Part shown: positions 1 to 8,279 of the stretch, piece after piece
Position numbering within the stretch: the first letter of the stretch is position 1
Layout of the letters: every line of letters begins with the position of its first letter
Assembly (NCBI GenBank): GCA_002396505.1
Contig: DGYA01000051.1
Span: 1 to 24,528, forward strand
Length of the DNA stretch: 24,528 nt
Source: Cyanobacteria bacterium UBA5018
GTDB lineage: Bacteria > Cyanobacteriota > Cyanobacteriia > PCC-6307 > Cyanobiaceae
Reading direction: 5' to 3'
Notes under the pieces: generated by a model
Databases searched by the model: none
What the model saw: the letters and a program-made list of their open reading frames with translations, nothing else
Told to the model about the DNA's origin: nothing
Translations under genes and position numbers: made by a program

Positions 1-66
1 CAGCTGAGATGTGTCGGTCAACCAGACCGGGGCCTGCTGCTGCTGGAATCTTTCTATTATTACTAG

Positions 67-183
67 ATGGCATTTGCTCGGATCAGCCACGATCCCGCCG
101 TGATGGGCGGCAAGCCCTGCAGCCGCTGGCGGATCCTGCGGATCTACCCGCAACTGGAACCTGCCGACATTGATGAGGTTAGG
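67..183 (+). pseudogene. DUF433-family remnant (antitoxin-like), internally deleted
   Basis: The 39 codons from the ATG at 67 carry both ends of a DUF433 domain but not its middle. Residues 5-18 match the family N-terminus (RISHDPAVMGGKPC), and residues 23-38 match the later helix (ILRIYPQLEPADIDEV). The usual stretch between them, IRGxRVTV followed by an AAG-type helix of roughly 20-25 residues, is missing, so GGKPC runs directly into SRWRILR. After residue 39 the similarity ends; the frame stays open to 303 only by running across the 3' end of the convergent RND gene, whose stop lies at 185. DUF433 proteins are often antitoxins paired with a downstream DUF5615 PIN-like toxin; no such partner follows here. 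Most likely a non-functional remnant. Family recognition is good; loss of function is inferred from the deletion. Confidence 0.7.
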
Positions 184-184
184 A

Positions 185-3100
185 TCAAATTTTTTGCCTA
201 CCCAGCTCCCATCCCTTTACCATGCGATAAATCACTGGCACCACAAACAAACTCAGGGCGGTGGAAATTAACAGGCCAAAAAATACCACCGTGCCAATAC
301 TAATGCGACTGCCGGAGCCGGAGCCAGTGGCAATCAAAAGTGGTACAAATCCGGCTAAAGATGAAAATGCAGTCAGCAAAATTGGTCGCAGTCGGGCTAC
401 GGCGGCTCCCTGGATAGCCTCCGCCAGGGGCATACCTCCTGCCAGGCGTTGGTTGGCAAATTCCACTATCAAAATGCCATTTTTTGCCGCCAGGCTCACC
501 AATACCAACAACCCCATCTGGCCGTAGCCATCGAGGGGTAAGCCCCGCATTGCCAAGCCCATAAGAGCACCGAGTACCGCCAGCGGCACCGTGATCAGGA
601 TGATCAAGGGATCGATAAAATTTTCGTAGAGGGCCGCCAGCACGAGCAGCATCACCAGGATGGCCAGGCCGAAAATGCGGCCGTTGCTCCCCCCCGCCCT
701 GGCCTCTTCCCGCGCCAAACCAGCCCATTCCAAGCCGGTGCTCTGGCTGGCCCGCTCTTGATGCAGCCGCTCCAGAATCGCCATCGCCTGGCCGCTGCTC
801 ACCCCGGAGCGCGGCAGCGCCCGCACCGATATAGAGCGCACCAAACGGCTGTGGTTGATGCTGGCCGGGGCCGTTCCCCGCTCGATCCGCACCAGCTGGC
901 CCAGGGGAATCAAAAGACCAGCGCGGCTACGCACCTGCAGGGCCAGCAAATCGGCAGCATCGCGGCGGGACTGGCCCTCCAGCTGCACAATTACCCTGCG
1001 CACCTGGCCACTTTCAAAGCTATCGTTTACATAATCGCTGCCAAAACTGGCGCCAATAGTATCAACAACAGTGCCCAGGTCAACCCCGAGGGAGGCCATC
1101 ATCAACCGATCAGGAATCAGTTCAATCTGAGGAGCAGAGGCGTTGAAACGGCTGGAAACCCGTTCAAAGGCACCGCTGGCATTGGCGGCAGCCATAAAGG
1201 CCCGGGCCTCCTGCTCAAATGCCTCCAGACTGAGCTGGCCATTGCTGGTATCGAGTAAATCAAGTTCCAGGCCCCCCTCCGAGCTGAAGCCCCGCACACT
1301 GGGGGCCTCGCTCAGCTGCACCACGGCATTGCGAATTCCCCTGCGCAGGCTGCGGTTCAGCCGTTCACTGATCGCGGCGCTGCTGGCCTCAGCGCCGCGG
1401 CGCTCCTCTATCGGGGCCAGGCGCAGAAAGAAAGTGCCCTTATTAGGACTGCTATCACCAAAGGAGCGCCCGGCATAGAAATTGGCACGCCGAATCAGCG
1501 GCTCTTCCTGCACCAGCTGGCGCACCTTATCCAGCACGGCCTGGGTTTGCTGCACCCCCAGCCCATCGGCCAGGATCACGGCGCCGCGAATTTGACCGTT
1601 GTCCTCCTGGGGAATGAAGGCCCGCGGCCGCAGCTGCAGGGCGATGCCCGTGAGCAGCAAACCCAGCAGCAACAGGGCCACCAAGGCGCGCTTTTTGGTC
1701 ATCACCCAATCAAGCCAGCGGCCGTAGGGCGCCTCTAGTGATTCCAGGGCACGGCGGGGTGGGTCGATCCAGCGCAACAGCCAGGCAGGTTCCGCCCGCT
1801 GGGACTGCAGCAGCGCCCTGGCCGCCACCGGCGTAAAGCTGATCGCATTGAAGGTGGAGAAGGCTATCGAGGAGGCAATCGTGATCGCAATCGGCCCATA
1901 GAGGCGGCCGATACTGCCGGTCAAACCGATCACCGGCACGAACACCGCGATCAGCACCAGCGAAGTGGCGATCACGGCACCGCCCAATTCCGCCATCGCC
2001 TGGCGCGCAGCTTCTAGGGGGGCGATACCCAGCTCCAGCCGCCGACCGATGTCTTCGCTCACCACGATGGCGTCGTCCACCACCAGGCCACTGGCAAGCA
2101 CCATCCCGAACAGGGTGAGGCTGTTCAGCGATTGGCCACTGATCAGCAACACACTGAAGGCCCCCACCAGGGCCACCGGTACGGCCAGGGCGGTAACCAG
2201 GGCCAAGCGGCTATTGCCCAGCCCCAGCAGCAACACCACCAGCACCAGCAGCACGGCATCGCGCAGGCTGTCGATGGCTCCATTGATGCTGCCGCGCACG
2301 AAATCGGCCTCATCAAGGATCAGCTCCTGATCCACGCCGGGCGGAAACTGAGGGGCCAGTTCGGCCAGGGCAGCATTCACCGCCTCGCTCACCGCGATGG
2401 CGTTGCTGCCGTCCCGCTGATAGATGACCACCGACACGGTGTTGCGACCTCGCAGGTCGGTGGCGATCGTGTCGTAGTTCTCCTTGCCCAGTTCCACCCG
2501 GCCCAGGTCCCGCAGCATGGTGACGCCGCCATTGGCGCTGCGGGCCACCACCAACCCCTGGAAATCGGCGGCACTGCGCAGCCGCCCCTCCAGGCGCAGG
2601 GGCAGGGTGAGGGCCTGGCCTTCAGGGCTGGGGGCATCGCCCGCCTCCCCCAGGGCCGCCAGCAGGTTCTGCTGTTGCAGGGCGCTGCGCACATCGGCAA
2701 TCGTGAGCTGGCGTTGGGCCAGCAGCTGGGGATCGAGCCAGAGCCGAAAAGCCAGGTTGCTGCCGCCGTTGAGGCTCACATCGCCCACCCCGGGCACCCG
2801 GCGCAACCGCTCGGTCACCACCTGATTCACCCAGCCGCTGAGGAAGGTGTCGCCATAGGTGCTGCGTTCGGCGCTGAAACTGAGCACCATCAGCAGGTCG
2901 TCGGAGCTGCGCCGCACCTGCACGCCAAACCGAGCCACCTGGGCGGGCAGCTGCCGCTGCACCACTGAGGTTTCATTTTGGGTATTGATTTGGTTCAGCT
3001 CTGGATTGCCACCCTCAAAGCTGAGGGTGATCACACTGCCGCTGGCCGTACTGGTGGAGCGAATCGCATCGAGCCGCTCCAGTCCATTCAGCTGCCGCTC

Positions 3101-3307
3101 GATCAGGGCAGTGACCCCCTCTTCCACCACCTCCGGACTGGCCCCGGGATAGTTAGCCCGCACCGTGACCCTACCGGGGGCAATCGGCGGCAGGTTTTCC
3201 ACCTGAAGCAGCGGCAGGCTCACCAGGCCCGCCAACAGCACTAGCAAACTGCAGACGAGCGTGAAGACCGGACGCCGCAGAAAAGGATCGGAGATCGACT
3301 TCACCAA
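185..3307 (-). CDS. RND efflux pump inner-membrane permease (HAE1/AcrB type)
   Basis: A full-length (1040 aa) proton-driven RND permease. Family members export hydrophobic or amphiphilic compounds through a trimer in the inner membrane, working with a periplasmic adaptor and an outer-membrane channel. Visible hallmarks are the N-terminal membrane helix (about residues 12-34), the TM4 acid pair D411-D412 in GLVVDDAIVV, K942 in SLAAKNGILIVEFA (TM10) and R974 in RLRPILLTAF, which together form the proton relay in AcrB. The second half repeats the first, as in all RND pumps. The start is TTG at 3307 or GTG at 3304: an in-frame TGA lies just upstream, GGAG precedes them, and no upstream ATG is possible. 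No adaptor or TolC-like gene is adjacent, so partners must be encoded elsewhere. The substrate cannot be told from sequence. The small gene 3343-3558 lies 35 nt upstream on the same strand. Confidence 0.95.
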   Translation of the reverse strand: MVKSISDPFLRRPVFTLVCSLLVLLAGLVSLPLLQVENLPPIAPGRVTVRANYPGASPEVVEEGVTALIERQLNGLERLDAIRSTSTASGSVITLSFEGGNPELNQINTQNETSVVQRQLPAQVARFGVQVRRSSDDLLMVLSFSAERSTYGDTFLSGWVNQVVTERLRRVPGVGDVSLNGGSNLAFRLWLDPQLLAQRQLTIADVRSALQQQNLLAALGEAGDAPSPEGQALTLPLRLEGRLRSAADFQGLVVARSANGGVTMLRDLGRVELGKENYDTIATDLRGRNTVSVVIYQRDGSNAIAVSEAVNAALAELAPQFPPGVDQELILDEADFVRGSINGAIDSLRDAVLLVLVVLLLGLGNSRLALVTALAVPVALVGAFSVLLISGQSLNSLTLFGMVLASGLVVDDAIVVSEDIGRRLELGIAPLEAARQAMAELGGAVIATSLVLIAVFVPVIGLTGSIGRLYGPIAITIASSIAFSTFNAISFTPVAARALLQSQRAEPAWLLRWIDPPRRALESLEAPYGRWLDWVMTKKRALVALLLLGLLLTGIALQLRPRAFIPQEDNGQIRGAVILADGLGVQQTQAVLDKVRQLVQEEPLIRRANFYAGRSFGDSSPNKGTFFLRLAPIEERRGAEASSAAISERLNRSLRRGIRNAVVQLSEAPSVRGFSSEGGLELDLLDTSNGQLSLEAFEQEARAFMAAANASGAFERVSSRFNASAPQIELIPDRLMMASLGVDLGTVVDTIGASFGSDYVNDSFESGQVRRVIVQLEGQSRRDAADLLALQVRSRAGLLIPLGQLVRIERGTAPASINHSRLVRSISVRALPRSGVSSGQAMAILERLHQERASQSTGLEWAGLAREEARAGGSNGRIFGLAILVMLLVLAALYENFIDPLIILITVPLAVLGALMGLAMRGLPLDGYGQMGLLVLVSLAAKNGILIVEFANQRLAGGMPLAEAIQGAAVARLRPILLTAFSSLAGFVPLLIATGSGSGSRISIGTVVFFGLLISTALSLFVVPVIYRMVKGWELGRQKI

Positions 3308-3342
3308 TCCGGGCTCCAGTCACGGCTACAGGGTTGACATTT

Positions 3343-3558
3343 CTAGGCCAAATCCCTCTTGAATACGGTGCAGAGGTAATCGGGGTCCTTGTAGCGGTTG
3401 GGCAGGCAGGTGTGCAGGCTCTCCAGCCGGCTCCAGCAGAGGGTGCGCTGGATGGTGGCCAGGGGCTTGCCTGCCTGCAACAACATCCTCAGGGCCTTGC
3501 AATAGAGAGGGTAGTTCGCCTCCAGTTCCCCGATCGTGAGACTCTGTCGCTCTTTCAT
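3343..3558 (-). CDS. Small conserved-looking hypothetical protein (71 aa)
   Basis: From the ATG at 3558 this encodes 71 residues beginning MKERQSLTIGELEANYPLY, with four cysteines and a basic, aromatic-rich C-terminus (LPNRYKDPDYL). It resembles a short protein I associate with picocyanobacteria, but I know of no function for it. The frame extends upstream to a GTG at 3591, which would add 11 residues of unconvincing composition, so the ATG is preferred. It lies between pyrFE and the RND gene on the same strand with short gaps (63 and 35 nt), so it may be co-transcribed with either. An opposite-strand frame of equal length over the same DNA looks like a shadow: its protein is rich in Gly, Ala and Gln with no recognisable motif. 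Confidence 0.65.
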   Translation of the reverse strand: MKERQSLTIGELEANYPLYCKALRMLLQAGKPLATIQRTLCWSRLESLHTCLPNRYKDPDYLCTVFKRDLA

Positions 3559-3621
3559 CTGTCGGGGTGCGCCCGAGGGTAACAGGGGCACCAGTTCAGC
3601 CTAAAGGGCCGGCGGCACTGG

Positions 3622-5118
3622 TTAGGGCGCCAGCGACACCGGCGGGATGTGTCCGATCAGCTGGCCAGCCTGGGCATCACTGAGTCGTCCTGCGGCATGG
3701 AGCACCGCCGTGATCCGCTGGATATCGATAACGGCATGGAGCCGGTATCCGGCATCGGCCAGGCGCTGCTTGGCCTGGCGGTCATGGTCGCCGCCGTGGT
3801 CGATAAACACCACCACATCGGTTACCACCAGCCCAGAAGTCTCCAGCTTGGCAATGCCATCCAGCACACTGCCACCGGTGATCAAGATGTCATCCACCAC
3901 CACCACCTGATCGCCAGGCTCGAAATCACCTTCGATCAAGCGGCGGGCGCCGTGGGCCTTCACCTCCTTGCGGGGGTAGAGCAGGGGCTTGCGCAGCTGC
4001 AACGACAGGCCCGTGGCGGTGGGCAGGGAGCCGTAGGGGATACCAGCTATGCGATCAAATTCTAAATTCCCCAGCAACTGCGCGTAGGCATGCAGCACCC
4101 GATGAAATAAATTGGGATCTGAAATGATCTGCCGCAGATCAATATAATAGCTAAATATTGCACCAGAAGCTTGCACAAAGTCGCCAAAAAGTAGGCAGCC
4201 AATATCGTAGAGCTCCACGATTAATTCCACCATCGGGTCGCTCTGTTGGCGGTTGGGCAGCCAAAGGCTGCAGCTCTCCTGCTCATTTTGGTTATGGCGC
4301 TGCTCTAAAAGCTGATCGCGACTGCTATTGATGCGCTGCTTGAGCATTGCGGCCCGCTCCGCCAAGCCCTCCTCCACCAGCAGGTTTTGGGGCAGGGGCA
4401 GCAGCAGGCCGTCGCCGGAGCTGCCCAGCCCCGCCGCCAACATCGCCTGCAGTTTTTCTTCCTCGCCCCAGAGGCTGCGCAGCAGCAAAAAACGCTCCGG
4501 CGCCGCCTGGCGCACCCGCGCCAGCACCTCGGAATCACTGGTGCCCACCTCCAGCAACAACTGTTCTGGCGTGGCCCACAGCTGGCTTTCCGCCACGATC
4601 CGCAGGTAGAGCGGATCCTCCTCATTGGGGAAATGCTGCAGTAACCGGGCCGCCTGGTTGGAGCTGTGGCAGGTGATCACCACCGCCTTTTCCGGATAGA
4701 GCAGAAAGGGTGCGGCGATGTCCTGGCCGGCCAGGGGCGAGAGGGTCACCGCATCGGCCCCCAGCTCGCGAAACAGGTAGTGGGCCAGCACGGAGGAGGA
4801 GTTGAGGTCGCCGTGCTTGGCATCCACGATCAGGGGCAGGTCGCGGGGCACTAGATCCCGCACCTCCAGCAATAGCTCCAGGCCCACGGGCCCCAGGGCC
4901 TGGTAGAAACCGAGGCTGGGCTTGTAGGCGCAGACGTGGGGGGCGGTGGCCTCGATCACGGCCTTGATCCAGTGGCGCGCCTGACTCAGAAACGAACGCC
5001 CGGCCATGCCGCGACTGGTGGCCCAGCTGTGCAGCATTTCCGGATTGGGGTCTAGGCCCGTAACCAGCAACGACTGGCGCTGGGCGATGGCATCGGTGAG
5101 CTGGAGGAAAAAACCCAT
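3622..5118 (-). CDS. PyrF-PyrE fusion: OMP decarboxylase-like domain plus orotate phosphoribosyltransferase
   Basis: A 498-aa two-domain protein (numbered from the ATG at 5118) linked to the last two steps of UMP synthesis. Residues 1-260 form an OMP-decarboxylase domain of the longer (group II) type: VTGLDPNPEM near the N-terminus, a Lys in CAYKPSLGFY, and the catalytic DAKHGD at 99-104. Residues about 295-498 are an orotate phosphoribosyltransferase domain, with the PRPP-binding loop VVVVDDILITGGS at 405-417 and the flexible RKEVKAHG segment near 383. The order decarboxylase then transferase is opposite to eukaryotic UMP synthase and is known in cyanobacteria and kinetoplastids. The decarboxylase C-terminal phosphate loop (normally PGVGxQGG) reads LRSLWGEEEK at 213-222, so that half may be inactive. 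An open extension to 5181 adds 21 residues with nothing family-like; the ATG at 5118 places the LLVTGLDPNP strand at the expected distance. Confidence 0.93.
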   Translation of the reverse strand: MGFFLQLTDAIAQRQSLLVTGLDPNPEMLHSWATSRGMAGRSFLSQARHWIKAVIEATAPHVCAYKPSLGFYQALGPVGLELLLEVRDLVPRDLPLIVDAKHGDLNSSSVLAHYLFRELGADAVTLSPLAGQDIAAPFLLYPEKAVVITCHSSNQAARLLQHFPNEEDPLYLRIVAESQLWATPEQLLLEVGTSDSEVLARVRQAAPERFLLLRSLWGEEEKLQAMLAAGLGSSGDGLLLPLPQNLLVEEGLAERAAMLKQRINSSRDQLLEQRHNQNEQESCSLWLPNRQQSDPMVELIVELYDIGCLLFGDFVQASGAIFSYYIDLRQIISDPNLFHRVLHAYAQLLGNLEFDRIAGIPYGSLPTATGLSLQLRKPLLYPRKEVKAHGARRLIEGDFEPGDQVVVVDDILITGGSVLDGIAKLETSGLVVTDVVVFIDHGGDHDRQAKQRLADAGYRLHAVIDIQRITAVLHAAGRLSDAQAGQLIGHIPPVSLAP

Positions 5119-5223
5119 CGCAGTAGCGCCGTAGGTCGGTGTTAAGCCGTCCAACGCCCCTAGCGCGATAGGCCGGCACAACTCTTATTCAATTTGGCTG
5201 CGGCCGAGCCAGGCTTCTGGCGA

Positions 5224-5273
5224 GCTCAGCCCATGGGATATCGATTTGCAAAGATAAATCCCATGGGCTGAGC
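5224..5273 (-). terminator. Perfect 16-bp inverted repeat after glnN
   Basis: GCTCAGCCCATGGGAT at 5224-5239 is repeated exactly as its reverse complement at 5258-5273, with an 18-nt A/T-rich loop. It sits 38 nt beyond the glnN stop and 105 nt before the pyrFE start. As a transcription terminator it has a strong stem but no T-tract on the minus strand, so it may instead be an mRNA-stabilising hairpin or a protein-binding site. Each arm also contains the small palindrome CCCATGGG. Confidence 0.5.
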
Positions 5274-5310
5274 AGCTAGCCACCGAAAGTAGCGGCCAAG
5301 ACCAGCTTAA

Positions 5311-7497
5311 TCAGCGGATGAACAGCATCTCCTGGTAGCTGGGCAGGGGCCAAACCGCATCATCTACGAGGGTTTCCAAGCTATCCACAGCCTGGCGAAT
5401 GCTGAGCATCAGGGGCAGCAGCTTGTCGACGCAGTGGCGCATGTGGGTGGCCGTGCCGTGGGCTGGCTCGGCCAAGGCCACTTCCAGGGCGGTGGCATGG
5501 CTGAGCAGCTCCTGGTTGAGGCTGGCGATGCGGCCGGCCGTGGTCCGGTCCGGGGCCAGACCCAGGTCTTCTTGGGAGCGCAGGGAGCTGGCCAGGGAGC
5601 CCAGGTAGGTGATCACAGCGGGATAGATCTGGGTGCGGGCGATCTGCAACACCAACTTGGCCTCCACCTCCACGGCGAGCACGTACTGCTCTGCGTAAAC
5701 CTCAAAACGGCTTTGCAGCTCCAGGGGGCTTAGCACCCCTTCCCTTTCAAACAGCTCGCGCACCTCAGGCCGCTGCAGCACCAGCAGGGCGTCGGCGGTG
5801 GTGGGCAGGTTCTCCAGGCCCCTTTCCGTCACGGCCTTTTGGTGCCATTCGCTGGAGTAGCCGTCGCCGCCGAAAACCACATTGCCGTGGTCCTGCATGA
5901 TCGCTTTGAGCACGCTGGCGGCTGCGACCGGCAGGCTGCTACCGGCCGCGAGCTGCTGCTCCAGTTGATCGCTCACGTAGGCGAGGGAATCGGCCAGGAT
6001 CGTATTCAGGGCCACCAGGGGGCCTGCCACCGACTGGTTGGAGCCCACGGCGCGGAACTCGAAGCGATTGCCGGTGAAGGCGAAGGGGGAGGTGCGGTTG
6101 CGGTCGCCCGGATCCTTGGGGAACTCGGGCAGGGTGTCTACCCCCAACTGCATCAAACCGCCGGCGGTGGAACCCTTTAGATCCCCCTCCTTGATCTGAT
6201 TGAACACATCTTCCAGCTGGGAGCCGAGATAGACAGAAATGATCGCCGGCGGGGCCTCGTTGGCACCGAGGCGATGGTCATTGCCAGCGGTGGCTACCAC
6301 GGCCCGCAGCAGGGGACCATAGAGATGTACGCCGCGAATCACGGCGCCGCAGAACAGTAGAAATTGAAGGTTTTCGTGGGGGGTGCTGCCGGGGTCGAGC
6401 AGGTTGCCCTGGGTGGCGTTGCCAACAGACCAATTGACGTGCTTGCCGGAACCGTTGATGCCGGCGAAGGGCTTCTCGTGCAGCAGGCAGTTCATGCCAT
6501 GGCGCCGGGCCGTGCTCTTGAGCACGGTCATGGTCAGTTGCTGGTGGTCGGTGGCCACATTTGCCGCCTCAAAGAAGGGGGCGATCTCGAACTGGCCGGG
6601 GGCTACCTCATTGTGGCGTGTCTTGGCGGGGATGCCCAGCTTATACATCTGACGCTCCACATCCTGCATGAACACCTGCACCCGCTGGGGAATGGCGCCG
6701 AAGTAATGGTCGTCGAACTGCTGACCCTTGGCCGAGGGGTAGCCGAACAGGGTGCGACCTGCCAGCAGCAGGTCGGGGCGCAGGGGCACAAAGGCGCTAT
6801 CAACGAGGAAATATTCCTGCTCGGCGCCGCAGCTGGAGTTAACCGGAGCCACCTCGGTATTACCGAGCAATTTCAACAATCGCTGCGCCTCGCGGTTCAC
6901 CGCCGCATTGGAGCGCAGCAGCGGTGTTTTCTTGTCGAGGGCCTCACCGGTCCAGGAGATAAATACGGTGGGGATGCAGAGGGTAACCCCATTGGGGGTC
7001 TCCATCAAGAAGGCGGGGCTGGTGATATCCCAGGCGGTGTAGCCGCGGGCCTCGAAGGTGGAGCGGATGCCGCCGTTGGGGAAGGAGGAGCCATCGGGCT
7101 CACCTTGCACCAGCAACTTGCCGGTGAACTCTGAGATGGTGGAGCCGTCGCTCTGCACCGAAATGAAACCGTCGTGTTTCTCGGCGGTGGAGTTGGTGAG
7201 CGGGTAAAAGACGTGCGAAAAATAGAGGGCACCGCGACTAACGGCCCATTCCTTCATCGCCTGGGCCACCACGTTGGCCACACTCATGTCCAGCTTGCCG
7301 TTTTCCTTGACGGTGCGCTGCACCGATTTGAAGATCTCCTTGGGCAGGGCCGCCTTCATCTTGGCCAGATCGAAGACGTCACTGGCCCAGAGCTCTTGGA
7401 GGGAGGCGGCGGGAGCTGTGGTCGGTGCCGGCCGCTCCTGGATGGCCTGGATGGCGGCGAGACGTTGGGGACTGGGCATGGCTGAAGGATTGTCCAT
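5311..7497 (-). CDS. glnN: Glutamine synthetase type III
   Basis: Catalyses ATP-dependent formation of glutamine from glutamate and ammonium in the cytoplasm. Length (728 aa from the ATG at 7497) and motifs are those of class III, not the 470-aa class I enzyme. Numbered from that start: CGAEQEYFLVD around 224-234, RHNEVAPGQFE at 294-304, NGSGKHVNWS at 348-357, and the class III hallmark NRTSPFAFTGNRFEFR at 467-482. A second ATG at 7479 gives 722 aa and is equally plausible; neither has a clear Shine-Dalgarno. The frame runs on to 7536 without family-like residues. In several cyanobacteria glnN is induced by nitrogen starvation through NtcA; here I see only a one-mismatch NtcA-like site and no perfect GTA-N8-TAC in the 790-nt spacer. 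A large hairpin follows the gene. Confidence 0.97.
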   Translation of the reverse strand: MDNPSAMPSPQRLAAIQAIQERPAPTTAPAASLQELWASDVFDLAKMKAALPKEIFKSVQRTVKENGKLDMSVANVVAQAMKEWAVSRGALYFSHVFYPLTNSTAEKHDGFISVQSDGSTISEFTGKLLVQGEPDGSSFPNGGIRSTFEARGYTAWDITSPAFLMETPNGVTLCIPTVFISWTGEALDKKTPLLRSNAAVNREAQRLLKLLGNTEVAPVNSSCGAEQEYFLVDSAFVPLRPDLLLAGRTLFGYPSAKGQQFDDHYFGAIPQRVQVFMQDVERQMYKLGIPAKTRHNEVAPGQFEIAPFFEAANVATDHQQLTMTVLKSTARRHGMNCLLHEKPFAGINGSGKHVNWSVGNATQGNLLDPGSTPHENLQFLLFCGAVIRGVHLYGPLLRAVVATAGNDHRLGANEAPPAIISVYLGSQLEDVFNQIKEGDLKGSTAGGLMQLGVDTLPEFPKDPGDRNRTSPFAFTGNRFEFRAVGSNQSVAGPLVALNTILADSLAYVSDQLEQQLAAGSSLPVAAASVLKAIMQDHGNVVFGGDGYSSEWHQKAVTERGLENLPTTADALLVLQRPEVRELFEREGVLSPLELQSRFEVYAEQYVLAVEVEAKLVLQIARTQIYPAVITYLGSLASSLRSQEDLGLAPDRTTAGRIASLNQELLSHATALEVALAEPAHGTATHMRHCVDKLLPLMLSIRQAVDSLETLVDDAVWPLPSYQEMLFIR

Positions 7498-7507
7498 TCT
7501 CAGCGAT

Positions 7508-7542
7508 ATTCTACACTGGGAATGTAGGGTCGCCATTTATAC
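7508..7542 (-). promoter_or_regulatory. Possible glnN promoter with operator-like repeats
   Basis: On the minus strand, TAGAAT (7508-7513) fits a cyanobacterial -10 (TAN3T). An inverted repeat CTACA-N7-TGTAG (7511-7527) overlaps it. Just upstream, GTATAAATGGCGAC (7529-7542) differs from the NtcA consensus GTA-N8-TAC at one base, but its distance to the -10 (15 nt) is shorter than the roughly 22 nt usual for NtcA-activated promoters. A -10 here would start transcription almost at the 7497 ATG, which slightly favours the 7479 start. Weak, by-eye evidence only. Confidence 0.25.
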
Positions 7543-7916
7543 CAAAGCTAGCTTGAACGCAGGTCATTTTTTTCGATCTGGTAGATCGCAGCGGCGGCAG
7601 ATAGCAAACCCAGTAGTCTCCGCCGGCAGTCACGGATCACCCAACCTTCGAACGACAATGGCGAAAGCCACAAAAAGGCTTGCATACATGTCCGACTATC
7701 CTAGTCATATTCCATGATCAAGTGAGCTAAAAACAAATCAGTGCAATACTTGACAGCGAGCTGGGAGGGAAAACGCGCTATAAGTTATATGGACTAGAGC
7801 CCAGGCTGAAAATAAGTGGCTCTCCAATTAAAAAAAACTTAATAGCACCTCGAAAATCGCCCAATCGGCTGCTTCGAGCCACGGGCAAGCAAGCCACCGG
7901 AACACTTATCTGATCA

Positions 7917-7950
7917 TGAAGTGGGCGAGATTTGGGATTTTTTGGGATGC
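7917..7950 (+). repeat. Dispersed intergenic repeat, copy 1 of 3
   Basis: Contains GCGAGATTTGGGATTTTTTG followed by GGATGC. It aligns by eye with copies at 8246-8279 and 11080-11113, all in non-coding DNA and all in the same orientation. The shared core is GAGAT, a G-rich word, GATTTTT and then a C/G-GAG-TGC-like end. This copy is the most diverged at its 5' side. Confidence 0.45.
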
Positions 7951-8161
7951 TCTTAAACATGCTAGCAAAAACCTTGCCATACCATACCTTGCGTGAGCGT
8001 ACCAGTAGCTGACAAGAATATAACCATAGCTTGCGCGACCATGCCTATGCCCTGTCATACCCATGTCAGCACCCCTGACAATGCCCATCTACTGCAGGGA
8101 ACTTACCCATGCTAATAACTTGAACAAAGCTTCAGTCGCTTCAGGGCTTATAGAAAGTAAA

Positions 8162-8182
8162 TTCGATTTAGGGCGAATCGAA
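8162..8182 (-). terminator. Weak hairpin downstream of the GAP-family gene
   Basis: TTCGATT at 8162-8168 pairs with AATCGAA at 8176-8182 across a 7-nt loop. Read on the minus strand, the stem is followed by TTTACTTT, so it could end transcription from the gene at 8286-9149, 104 nt further on. The stem is short and A/T-rich, so this is only a candidate. Confidence 0.25.
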
Positions 8183-8245
8183 AAATTATCGCTTCGACTG
8201 CCTATAGTCAAACTCACCCATGTTGTAACAATGCCTCTTGCATCG

Positions 8246-8279
8246 TGAGATCGGTAAGATATGAGATTTTTCGAGGCAT
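8246..8279 (+). repeat. Dispersed intergenic repeat, copy 2 of 3
   Basis: Begins TGAGATCGGTAAGAT and ends GATTTTTCGAGGCAT. The first ten bases and the GATTTTTCGAG core are identical to the copy at 11080-11113 on the same strand. It lies just beyond the stop of the GAP-family gene. Confidence 0.6.

Noticed and set aside
1..66. Open frame from the window edge ending at TAG 64-66
   Set aside because: Only 21 codons are visible, ending in LLLLESFYYY; too little to tell a gene end from chance.
2132..2968. 278-codon plus-strand frame inside the RND gene
   Set aside because: His/Gln-rich antisense shadow of a long, fully matching RND coding sequence.
3334..3582. 82-codon plus-strand frame opposite the small hypothetical gene
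   Set aside because: Lower-quality composition and opposite to the co-oriented gene run; the minus-strand frame looks more protein-like.
6364..7134. 256-codon plus-strand frame inside glnN
   Set aside because: Antisense shadow of the intact class III glutamine synthetase.
7574..7588. CGATCT-GGT-AGATCG as a terminator
   Set aside because: The stem is short and the T-run is on the wrong side for either strand's flanking gene; no transcript is known to end there.
7778..8248. Three short open frames in the glnN spacer
   Set aside because: No motif, inconsistent composition, and they overlap dispersed and low-complexity repeats.
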